Shown here: positions 8,757 to 16,870 of the stretch, piece after piece
How positions within the stretch are numbered: position 1 is the stretch's first letter
Layout of the letters: the number at the start of each line of letters is the position of its first letter
NCBI GenBank assembly: GCA_910575495.1
Contig: CAJTFS010000002.1
Coordinates: 62,001 to 126,000 of the forward strand
Direction: 5' to 3'
Source: Bacteroidales bacterium
Lineage (GTDB): Bacteria; Bacteroidota; Bacteroidia; Bacteroidales; Rikenellaceae
Length of the DNA: 64,000 nt
Translations under genes and position numbers: made by a program
Notes under the pieces: generated by a model
Told to the model about the DNA's origin: nothing
Database searches by the model: none
The model's input: only the letters and a program-made list of their open reading frames with translations

Positions 8757-9560
8757 ATGAGGAAAACGATTTTGAGCGCCGCGGCGCTTCTTGCGGTGGC
8801 GGCCGGTCAGGCACAGACGGGATTCGGGACGCAGATTTCGGTGACCTCGCCGACGACGGACGACAATGCTGCCCGTACGGCCGGCACGACCGCTGCGACG
8901 GTTGTGCCGGCATCCGAAGCGCTTCCTGCCGGTCGCAGCGAATGGCTGGCACCGTTCGATGCGGTGGAAGTCGACGCGACGGTGGACATCCGCTTTGTGG
9001 AAGTGCCGGCTACGGAAGCGCCCCGCATCGTCTACGATACGAAAGGCGACGACAACACCAAATTCCGCGCGGAGGTGCGCAACGGCGTGCTGCACATCCG
9101 CGAACGGGCCGACATGCACCGTACCGCACGCACGCAAGTGACCGTGAACTACAACACGCTGCGGTCGCTGACGATAACCGATGCCAATGCAACGTTCGCC
9201 AATACGCTCGCAGCGCCCATGTTCGACCTGACGGTGGGCGCCCGTTCGAGCGTGGACATCCATGCGGACATCCAGGACCTGATGATGGAACTCTCGGGCG
9301 ACAGCCGCGCCAAACTCACGGGAGCGGTGCGTTACCTGACCCTCAGCGTCTCGACGGGCCGGGTGGACGCGCTCGACCTGCGGTGCGAATCGGCGGTCGT
9401 GACGGCCAAGAACAAGGCCGAGGTGACGGTCGACGTCGCCGACCGGCTCGAAGCCAAGGCGGTCACCAGCGGCTCGATCTTCTACAAGCGGATGCCGGTC
9501 CTGCTGCGCACGTCGCAAAGCCTGCTGGCGGGAACTATCGGCCGGATCGAACAAGAGTAG
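8757..9560 (+). CDS. Exported DUF2807 (GIN-domain) protein
   Basis: The 267-residue protein starts with a signal peptide (MRKTILSAAALLAVAAGQAQ, likely cleaved after AQA). The mature part has the DUF2807 layout: WLAPFDAVEVDATVDIRFVEVP, then VRNGVLHIRE, then a right-handed beta-helix-like series of short strands with alternating T/S/N/D residues (LRSLTITDANATF, DLTVGARSSVDI, SVSTGRVDALDLRCESA). The domain is widespread in Bacteroidota and called a putative auto-transporter adhesin head; its role is unproven. The stop is four bases before the addB start, so the two genes are probably co-transcribed. That is odd for an envelope protein and a nuclease. Confidence 0.8.
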   Translation: MRKTILSAAALLAVAAGQAQTGFGTQISVTSPTTDDNAARTAGTTAATVVPASEALPAGRSEWLAPFDAVEVDATVDIRFVEVPATEAPRIVYDTKGDDNTKFRAEVRNGVLHIRERADMHRTARTQVTVNYNTLRSLTITDANATFANTLAAPMFDLTVGARSSVDIHADIQDLMMELSGDSRAKLTGAVRYLTLSVSTGRVDALDLRCESAVVTAKNKAEVTVDVADRLEAKAVTSGSIFYKRMPVLLRTSQSLLAGTIGRIEQE

Positions 9561-9564
9561 AGCC

Positions 9565-12411
9565 ATGGCGACGGCGGGATTTCTGGAAGAGGTGGCGCGC
9601 GATCTCTATGCACGCTACGGCGAGGAGCTCTCGGAGCGGTCCGTGCTCTTCGCCTCGCGGCGCGCAAGGCTTTTCTTCACCGATGCGCTGAGCCGGATAG
9701 CCGAACGGCCCATGTGGCAGCCCACGTGGTGCACGATCGACGAGCTGACGGCCGAGATTTCGGGTCTCACGACGGGCGACCGCCTGCGTCTGATAACCGA
9801 ACTCTACAAAGTCTACTCGCAGTTCCATGCCGAGCCGTTCGACCGGTTCTACTTCTGGGGCGAGATGCTGCTGACGGACTTCGACACGATCGACAAATAC
9901 CGCATCGATGCCTCGCAGCTTTTCCGCAACCTGTCGGAAATCAAGGAGATGGAGGCCGACATCTCCTACCTCACGCCGGCGCAGCTCCGCATTCTGAGTT
10001 TCTGGTCGTCGCTGGGGCCCGAAGCCGATCTGTCGGAGGAGAAACGCCGGTTCCTGGCGATCTGGAAGACGCTGGGCCCCATCTACGAACGCTACCGCGA
10101 GCGGCTGAGCCGGTTGGGCATCGCCTATGGCGGCATGGTGCAGCGGGCCGCCGCCGACCGCATCCTGGCGGGCGAATACGTCTTCCCCGAACCGCGGCGA
10201 TACGTCGTGGCCGGTTTCAATGCGCTTTCGGAGTGCGAAAAAATTCTTTTCCGCTTTCTCTCGACCAACGCGCAGACCGATTTCTACTGGGACTACGATA
10301 CTTACTATAAGGACAACCCCGAGCAGGAAGCCGGCATGTTCGTGCGCGAGAATACGGAACTTTTCCCGCCGCGCACCCGTCTCTCGCACGACAACATGAC
10401 CCGCGAAAAGGAACTGACCGTCGTGTCGGCCGTCTCGAACGCCGTGCAGTGCAAATATGCGGCTGAGATTCTGCGCGAATATGCCAAGCAGGGTCCCCTC
10501 GACAAGCGGACCGCCATAGTGCTGACCGACGAAAACCTGCTCCTGCCGCTGCTCTACGCCCTGCCCGAGGAGATCGGCAAGGTGAACGTGACGATGGGCT
10601 ATCCACTCAAGCAGACCCTGGCCTATACGTTCGTGGAACGTCTGTTGTCGCTGCAATCGCGACGCCGAACGAAAGGTGCAGGCTGCACCTTCTACCACGC
10701 CGACGTTACGGGACTGCTGCACCATCCCTACGTGACGGGGTGCGACGCGGCAATGACCCGCACGCTGGCGGAGGAGATCGTGCGCGAACGGCGCATCTCG
10801 GTCGAAGCGTCGTGGCTGGGCCGCAACGCATTGTTGTCGCGCATCTTCACGGCGGTCGACAGCTGGCAGGAGTTCTCGCAGTGGCTGCTGGCGGTGGTGG
10901 ATGCCGTGGCCCGCACGCCCTATGCCGGCGACGATGCCGGCCAGCGGAGCGAATTCCTGGCGGTGATCTCCGAAGAGATCGTCAAACTGCGCAACTCGCT
11001 CGACGCCTGCGACCTGTCGATCGAAGCGGATGTCTACACCTCGCTGCTGCGCCGCCACCTCCAGACGATCCGCATCCCGTTCGAGGGCGAGCCGCTGGAA
11101 GGAGTGCAGGTGATGGGTATTCTGGAGACCCGCAACCTCGATTTCGACAACGTCGTCATCCTCTCGATGAACGACGACAACTTCCCCGGCAACCGCATGG
11201 CGCAGGCTTCGTTCGTGCCCTACAACCTGCGTGCGGCCTTCTCGCTGCCCACGTCCGAACACCACGAGGGAGTCTATGCCTACTATTTCTATCGCCTGAT
11301 CCAACGAGCCCGGCGCGTGCACATGCTCTACTGCTCGCACGCCGACGAGAAGTCGACCGGCGAACCTAGCCGCTATATCTACCAGCTCGATTATGAGAGC
11401 GGCATCCCGGTGCGGCGGATCGAAGTGGGCGTGGATGTCAACCTTGCCCGGACGCAACCCATCGAAGTGGCCAAGGACGAGCGGGTGATGGAGCGACTCG
11501 AACGTTTCGTCGATCCGGAGCATCCGGCGACCCTTTCGCCCACGGCGCTGTTCCGCTACGTCGCCTGCCCGCTGCGCTTCTACTTCCATTCGGTGGCCCG
11601 TCTGGCGGCGGACGACGAGGTGAGCGAGGAGGTGGACGCCCCGATGTTCGGCACTATCCTGCATGCGGCGGCCCAAAAACTCTACGGCCGCATCGTGGGC
11701 GAAACACACCCCGGACAGACCTTGCAGGCCCTGCGCCGGACCGACGAGGTGATGCGGGCCGTGGCCGACGCCATCAACGAAAATTACCTCCATGATGCGC
11801 ATGCCACCCCCGACGACTACACGGGCAATTTGCTCCTGGTCAAAGACATCGTGACGCGTTACCTGCGCGACGGCGTGATGCGCCACGATGCGGCCCACGA
11901 CGCATTCACGACCCTGGGGCTGGAGGAAGAAGTGGCCCATGCCTTCCCGTTCGAAGCGTGCGGACGCACCATGCGGCTCAAGTTCGCGGGCATCGCCGAC
12001 CGCATCGACCGGCTGGACGACGGGACGCTGCGCGTTGTGGACTACAAGACGGGGATGCCCCATCTTGAGTTTCCGGGGGTGGAGCGTCTTTTCTGCGGCG
12101 AGGGCAGGGAGCGCCTCTCCAACGTGATACAGACGCTGCTCTACTCGATGATGCTCTACCGCACGCGTGGCTGCGACGCTCTCCCCACGCTCTACTATGT
12201 CCGCCACATGCACCGCGAGGATTATTCACCGGAACTGGACGACAAGGAGCTGGGACGCCGCGGTGCACCCTATTCGGTGTATGCGGAGACTTTCGAACAA
12301 CTTTTGCGCACCACGCTGGCGGAACTCTATGACGCTGCAACGCCTTTCCGGCAATGCGAGGATGTCAAAACCTGCCAGTATTGCGATTTCAACACCATCT
12401 GCAAACGTTAA
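9565..12411 (+). CDS. addB: AddB-like PD-(D/E)XK nuclease with Fe-S cluster motif
   Basis: At 948 residues this is the probable partner of AddA in the break-processing complex. The N-terminal region resembles an inactivated helicase (LFASRRARLFFTDAL), as in AddB. The C-terminal third has the RecB-family nuclease: YVACPLRFYFHSVARL, a DRIDRLDDGTLRVVDYKTG active-site strand and the final TCQYCDFNTICKR. The cysteine of YVACPLRF and the three in CQYCDFNTIC match the 1+3 pattern that binds the 4Fe-4S cluster in AddB/AdnA nucleases. It lies four bases after the DUF2807 gene. No terminator is clear; the right inverted-repeat arm begins 56 bases later. Confidence 0.9.
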   Translation: MATAGFLEEVARDLYARYGEELSERSVLFASRRARLFFTDALSRIAERPMWQPTWCTIDELTAEISGLTTGDRLRLITELYKVYSQFHAEPFDRFYFWGEMLLTDFDTIDKYRIDASQLFRNLSEIKEMEADISYLTPAQLRILSFWSSLGPEADLSEEKRRFLAIWKTLGPIYERYRERLSRLGIAYGGMVQRAAADRILAGEYVFPEPRRYVVAGFNALSECEKILFRFLSTNAQTDFYWDYDTYYKDNPEQEAGMFVRENTELFPPRTRLSHDNMTREKELTVVSAVSNAVQCKYAAEILREYAKQGPLDKRTAIVLTDENLLLPLLYALPEEIGKVNVTMGYPLKQTLAYTFVERLLSLQSRRRTKGAGCTFYHADVTGLLHHPYVTGCDAAMTRTLAEEIVRERRISVEASWLGRNALLSRIFTAVDSWQEFSQWLLAVVDAVARTPYAGDDAGQRSEFLAVISEEIVKLRNSLDACDLSIEADVYTSLLRRHLQTIRIPFEGEPLEGVQVMGILETRNLDFDNVVILSMNDDNFPGNRMAQASFVPYNLRAAFSLPTSEHHEGVYAYYFYRLIQRARRVHMLYCSHADEKSTGEPSRYIYQLDYESGIPVRRIEVGVDVNLARTQPIEVAKDERVMERLERFVDPEHPATLSPTALFRYVACPLRFYFHSVARLAADDEVSEEVDAPMFGTILHAAAQKLYGRIVGETHPGQTLQALRRTDEVMRAVADAINENYLHDAHATPDDYTGNLLLVKDIVTRYLRDGVMRHDAAHDAFTTLGLEEEVAHAFPFEACGRTMRLKFAGIADRIDRLDDGTLRVVDYKTGMPHLEFPGVERLFCGEGRERLSNVIQTLLYSMMLYRTRGCDALPTLYYVRHMHREDYSPELDDKELGRRGAPYSVYAETFEQLLRTTLAELYDAATPFRQCEDVKTCQYCDFNTICKR

Positions 12412-12466
12412 AAGGCCGGCCGGTACACGTCGGCCCGTCTCTTTGGCTTCGTTCTTCATTTTTCAA

Positions 12467-14142
12467 CAACTTCTGCAGATGCTTGGACGCAGCGCACGGG
12501 GCGGGCCGCAATCCGGTGGCCCCCGGTGAGCGGATGTGTACCATCCGCTCCACAGGCAAAGAGACCGGCATGCAGGTCGCCCGAAACCCACGACGACGAA
12601 GCCCACACGTAGCTGCTCATGCCGACTTCCGCCAAGGTTCCCGTGTCACGGTAGCGGTAGCCCGCAGCAGGCGTTTTGGAGCAATCGCTCGGAGGAATGC
12701 GGCGGAGAGGGAACAAAACAATTCAGAATTCACAACTTTACGATTAAGCGAGAGTAAAGACCGTTCACGGGCTTTACCGAGCAAGAGTAAAGTCAAGCCC
12801 CGTAGGGGATTAATTCAGAATGCAAAATTCACAATTAATAGATTCTCTTCGAGAGTTCGATTCCACCGTTGTCATTCTGAGGAGCAGAGCGACGAAGAAT
12901 CCGTATTCGTGTCTTTTTCACGGTTCCCGCCTTTCAGGCTTGCGGGCCGCAGCCTTGGCCGGCGCAGGCCCGCAAACATCCGGCTGTCGCCGGGCGTGCC
13001 CCGCAGGCTGCGTCCGAATCCAAGCCCTTTGTCATTCTGAACGAAGTGGATCGACGAACGCAGCGAACGCAGAAACCGCTTGCGGACTCTGCCGAGCAAG
13101 GAGGAGAAAGACAAACGAAGTGCAGTCAAGAATCTGTCTACGTATACTTTTATACAGATTCTTCGTCGATCTTCCGATCTCCTCAGAATGACAATGCTGT
13201 CTTTGCATTGAATCATTTCCTTTCGGGAACTCATTCAAGTGCTCGCCCGGGCCGGCTGCGGGGGTCGCGCTTTCAGCGCGAGCCGGCCCCGGGCGCAAGG
13301 CCAAAGACCTTGGCATCGGCTCTTCCGCACCAGAGAAATAGCCGTAATGTGGGGCATGCTTGCCATAATTGTCATTCTGAGCGGAGCGAAGAATCTATTC
13401 TGGGCAAAGTTACAGATGTTTCGCTGCGCTCAACATGACGGTTGCAGCGGCTCTTCGCAAAGAAGTGAACGACAAACGAAGTGCAGTCAAACATCTGTAT
13501 CGTCAGCATACAGATTCTTCGTCGCTCTGCTCCTCAGAATGACAAAACGGGAAGAACTGCGATCCGCACGACGCGTTGGAACCAAACTATTCATTGTTCG
13601 CAAGCTCCGCAGCAGACTGGAATGTACAGCTGGCGGCAACGCTCTTGGGAAAGAGGAATCGTTGTCGATCGGCTGGCAAAGGTCCGAATCGCGAATCTCC
13701 CGCTTTAGCCGTGCGAGCCGAAGCCCCGCCCTGCGGAGGCTCGCAGACACTCGCCCCGCAGGCTTCGGCACGAAAACAACACAGCACCGACCGAAGCAGA
13801 GCTTGCGAACTTACAACGTACGCTCTCTCTGAACGAAGCCTGTGGAGGGGGGGGGATCCCGGCGACAGCCGAAGCGGCGAGCTTCCGCACCGGAAGACTG
13901 CGGCCCGCGCAACTCTGCGAATTGCAAAACCGCAGAACGACAAAAAACGGCGATCGAACAACCGCAAACGAACAACAATTTTCCTTAAACCCACCGCGCC
14001 ATTACACCGCCAGCGGACTGCTGAATCTACCAACCACACTGACAAAGAGCCATAACCCCTTGTCACTCCGGGTGTGAAGTTGCTGTAGAGCGAAGATACC
14101 GATAAATTCCCGAACGACAAAGAAGGCAAATTGCCGATGAAC
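12467..14142 (-). repeat. Right arm of the long inverted repeat flanking addAB
   Basis: This is the reverse-oriented partner of 3670-5249, about 100 bp longer through indels. It repeats the order of the left arm: FISUMP fragment at the inner end, the GTCATTCTGAG..GAAGAATCT motif copies, then the GC-rich outer part. A 36-nt block at 12977-13012 also recurs outside the arms, at 42360-42395. A G9 run lies at 13847-13855 where the left arm has only five. No gene is supported here; all open frames give repeat-derived text. Confidence 0.85.
12482..12690 (-). pseudogene. C-terminal fragment of a FISUMP-domain surface protein (right copy)
   Basis: The minus frame encodes TPAAGYRYRDTGTLAEVG, GYVW-like ASSSWVSG text and AARPVRCVQAS. 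It differs by only a few residues from the fragment at 5036-5238. Both fragments read toward the addAB genes, and neither has an upstream part. Confidence 0.6.
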
Positions 14143-14210
14143 GGGATGGAGAACGAGGAAAATTGAAAAGGCGAATCCACAAGGAGTGCGACCCGTCGAA
14201 CGAAAGAATG

Positions 14211-14807
14211 CTATAACGAAACTTTGAAGTAGGCGGCACCCGAGCGCCGGGCGGCTTCGAGTCCGACCGCCGAATCCTCGAAAATGACGGTTTCGCGAGG
14301 CGAAACGCCTTCGCGCCGCATGGCTTCGAGGAAGCAGTCGGGTGCGGGTTTGCTGCGGGGAATGTCGGACCCGGCGAGGATGCCGTCGACCTTTCCCTCC
14401 GGAGCATCGTCTGCTGGAGTATCGGGACCTCCGATGCCCAGATGCTGCATGACATGGTCGATGTTGGCGCGGCTGCCCGTGGAGACGATCCACACCTTGC
14501 CGCCTTGCCGGCGGAATTGCTGGCAGAACTCCCACAAAGGCCGGTTGAGACGCACCGAGTCGAAAAAGGCAGGGTAGAGTTCGATTTTCCGCAGCCGCAG
14601 CCGTTCGCGCTCGGCGGGGTCGTCGATCCCGTAGGTGCGGAGGAATTCGTCGCATCGCACACCGAAATAACGGGCGACGTATTCTTCTTCGGACAACGGA
14701 TGCCCCGCTTCGGTGAATGCGGCAACATAAGCCAAGGCGTTGGCCCGGCGGGTGTCGGCCAGCGTGCCGTCGAAGTCGAGCAGGATGAGTTTGACCGCGG
14801 TTTCCAT
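14211..14807 (-). CDS. HAD-superfamily phosphatase (beta-phosphoglucomutase/Gph-like)
   Basis: This 198-residue protein has the HAD subfamily IA layout. The catalytic motif DFDGTLAD is at residues 11-18 (nucleophile D11, acid D13), motif II is IVSTGS near residue 107, the conserved lysine is in SKPAPDCF, and motif IV is FEDSAVGLEAA. A helical cap lies between motif I and motif II. Family members hydrolyse small phosphate esters such as sugar phosphates or phosphoglycolate; the substrate cannot be read from sequence. It lies four bases after the stop of the upstream M23 gene, so it is the last gene of a leftward operon with the two peptidases. Confidence 0.88.
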   Translation of the reverse strand: METAVKLILLDFDGTLADTRRANALAYVAAFTEAGHPLSEEEYVARYFGVRCDEFLRTYGIDDPAERERLRLRKIELYPAFFDSVRLNRPLWEFCQQFRRQGGKVWIVSTGSRANIDHVMQHLGIGGPDTPADDAPEGKVDGILAGSDIPRSKPAPDCFLEAMRREGVSPRETVIFEDSAVGLEAARRSGAAYFKVSL

Positions 14808-14811
14808 GGGA

Positions 14812-15765
14812 TCAGTCGAACGACTGCATGCCCGACTGCGCGATGCGGATCATGCGCTGGTATTCGGAGGGCGTGAGCTCCATGAAGAAGTAGTGGATAG
14901 GGTCGATGCGCATGCCGTTGTAGCGCACCTCGTAGTGGAGGTGGGGCGCCAGCGAAAGGCCCGTGTCGCCCGAACGGGCGATGATGTCGCCGCGGCGCAC
15001 GTGTTCTCCTTTCTTGACATGAATCTGCGACAGATGGCTGTAGGAGGTTTCGTAGCCGTTGCCGTGGTCGATGACGACGGTCCGGCCCGACGTGGAGTTG
15101 CGGTCGGAGAGGTCGCGCACCGTGCCGTCGGCCGTGGCGAAGACGCGCGAACCCTCGGGAATGGTGTAGTCGACGCCCTGGTGGGACTTCAGCGTGCGGT
15201 AGAAGGGATGGATGCGCATGCCGTAGGAGGCCGTCAGCAGCGTTAGCTGCTTGTTGATGACCGGCTGGATGGCGGGAATGTTGTTGCACTGCAGGCCGAT
15301 CGAGTCGATCCGGGTCTGCAGGGAAAGATAGGTGTCGTTGAGCTCGGTGAGCCGTTTTTCGAGTTGATCGATGCGCTGGCGCAGGTCATGCTTGAGTTGG
15401 CGCGAGGAGCGGCCGATGAGTTCTTCGTAGCTGGCGACATGCTTGTTGTTGGCTTCGCTCTCGGACTCGTAGGGATCCGATTCGAACAGGGTGCGGAAGA
15501 CGTTGCGGTCGCGCTCCGAAAGGTTGTTCAGAACCAGTGCGAGCGAATCGTAGCGTTGCGAGAGCACGGTGTATTCGCGGCGCAGGTCGTCGGTGGAGTG
15601 TTTGAGCATGTATTCCACCGGCGTGTCGAAAAAAAGCGAGAATCCCAGGTAGTAGAGCACGGCGATACCGGTCCACACGAAGAACTGGGCCGTGAGCCGG
15701 ACGAGCTTCTGTCTGCGCTGCTTGCGCCGTTGCAGTTTTTCCCGTATTTCCTTCTTGTCGGTCAT
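14812..15765 (-). CDS. M23-family murein endopeptidase, membrane anchored
   Basis: A basic N-terminus is followed by a transmembrane helix (about residues 25-46), a coiled-coil region (about 55-150) and a C-terminal LytM/M23 domain. The zinc ligands are visible in HQGVDY (H195, D199) and HLHYE (H275, H277). Such proteins cut or regulate cutting of peptidoglycan cross-bridges in the periplasm. The stop of the adjacent paralogue lies two bases upstream of this start, so the two are co-transcribed. It is 317 residues long. All metal and catalytic residues are present, so it is probably an active enzyme rather than an EnvC-like activator. Confidence 0.9.
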   Translation of the reverse strand: MTDKKEIREKLQRRKQRRQKLVRLTAQFFVWTGIAVLYYLGFSLFFDTPVEYMLKHSTDDLRREYTVLSQRYDSLALVLNNLSERDRNVFRTLFESDPYESESEANNKHVASYEELIGRSSRQLKHDLRQRIDQLEKRLTELNDTYLSLQTRIDSIGLQCNNIPAIQPVINKQLTLLTASYGMRIHPFYRTLKSHQGVDYTIPEGSRVFATADGTVRDLSDRNSTSGRTVVIDHGNGYETSYSHLSQIHVKKGEHVRRGDIIARSGDTGLSLAPHLHYEVRYNGMRIDPIHYFFMELTPSEYQRMIRIAQSGMQSFD

Positions 15766-15766
15766 G

Positions 15767-16771
15767 CTACAAAGTTTCGAAGTTGGTTTCGCGGATGTGC
15801 TCCATGAACTTGTTGTATTCCTCGTTGGTCATGTTGCGGTTGAAGTAGTTGATCGGGTTGACGGGCGTGCCCTTGTGGATCACTTCGTAGTGGAGGTGGG
15901 GCGATGTGGAGCCGCCCGTGTTGCCGGCTTCGCCGATGATCTGCCCGCGCACGACCTTATCGCCGGGTTTGACCAATATTTTGCTCAGGTGGGCGTAGCG
16001 CGTCTGGTAGCCGAATTCGTGGTTCAGCAGCACCTGCTGTCCGTAGCCGCGCAGCGGTTCGCCTCGGTCGATTTTCTGCACCACGGCGTCACCCGTGGCA
16101 TAGATCGGCGTGCCGCGGTCGCATCCCAGGTCGACGCCCTGGTGGGCGATGATGCGGTGGTAGATGGGGTGCATGCGCCGGGGATTGAAAGCGCCGATAT
16201 GGTTGCCGTGCAGCTCCTTGCGGTCGATGGGCCAGATGGCCGGAATGGCCGACGCCAGGCGGGCCTTGTCCTTGGAGAGGGTCTGCAGCTCGTCGAACGA
16301 CACCGATTCCTGGTAGAGCGTCCGGGCCAGTTCGTCGAGCTGTTTCCAGGTGCCGATCATCAGCGGTGCGAATTCGTCGTCGGCCAGGGCGGCGTATTTC
16401 GAGTCGGGGTAGGGCTGCCATACGCCCGGGATCGAAAGCGTGTCGGCCGAAAAGAGCGAACGATAGACATATTGGTCGCGGTGGCGGATCTCCTCCACCT
16501 CCTCGCGGGCCGTGCGTATGCGCTCCTGGAGAATCCGGTAGCGGATCATCAGCTCGCGGTTCTCGCGGTTGATGCGGTACATCTTCGGGGTGTAGAAGAA
16601 CTGCGAGAAAAGTACGTTGGCGATCGACACGAGGATGAATCCGATGAGAATCTTGCGCACGAAGCGGTAGAATCTCAACCGGAAGGGCGCACGTGCGGGC
16701 TCGCGTGCCGGTTTCCTGCCGTCGGGGGCGGTGGCCGGCGTGTCGAACAAAGTCATCTGTTTTTGCGTCAT
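15767..16771 (-). CDS. M23-family murein endopeptidase, membrane anchored (paralogue)
   Basis: This 334-residue paralogue has the same plan as its downstream neighbour. It has a cytoplasmic, basic N-terminus, one transmembrane helix (about residues 40-60), a helical segment (about 65-100), and an M23 domain with HQGVDL (H210, D214) and HLHYE (H292, H294). Both proteins also share the tail pattern 'IDPIHYF / VNPINYF'. The tandem arrangement suggests a duplication. It is the first gene of the leftward M23-M23-HAD operon and diverges from alaS across about 100 bp. Confidence 0.9.
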   Translation of the reverse strand: MTQKQMTLFDTPATAPDGRKPAREPARAPFRLRFYRFVRKILIGFILVSIANVLFSQFFYTPKMYRINRENRELMIRYRILQERIRTAREEVEEIRHRDQYVYRSLFSADTLSIPGVWQPYPDSKYAALADDEFAPLMIGTWKQLDELARTLYQESVSFDELQTLSKDKARLASAIPAIWPIDRKELHGNHIGAFNPRRMHPIYHRIIAHQGVDLGCDRGTPIYATGDAVVQKIDRGEPLRGYGQQVLLNHEFGYQTRYAHLSKILVKPGDKVVRGQIIGEAGNTGGSTSPHLHYEVIHKGTPVNPINYFNRNMTNEEYNKFMEHIRETNFETL

Positions 16772-16819
16772 CCTCTAAAAAACTGCGGTTTGTAGGATGC
16801 AAATTTAAGTTTAATTGTG

Positions 16820-16827
16820 TAATTTTG
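16820..16827 (+). promoter_or_regulatory. -7 element upstream of alaS
   Basis: TAATTTTG fits TAnnTTTG and lies about 44 bp before the alaS start. A TTTG at 16789-16792 is farther away than usual (27 bp), so only the -7 element is called. Confidence 0.5.
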
Positions 16828-16870
16828 CAACCCGACAAGTATAACGACAGAATCGGATAAAACAATATAT

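Noticed and set aside
8451..9566. Upstream 372-codon extension of the addA frame on the minus strand
   Set aside because: It is antisense to the DUF2807 gene, has low-complexity Arg/His-rich text and no family match; the helicase begins at the Met at 8450.
9535..12213. 892-codon minus-strand open frame opposite addB
   Set aside because: A shadow frame; addB has nuclease and Fe-S motifs on the plus strand.
3670..14142. Composite transposon made by the two inverted arms
   Set aside because: No transposase in or near the arms and no target-site duplication at the outer ends; called a long inverted repeat only.
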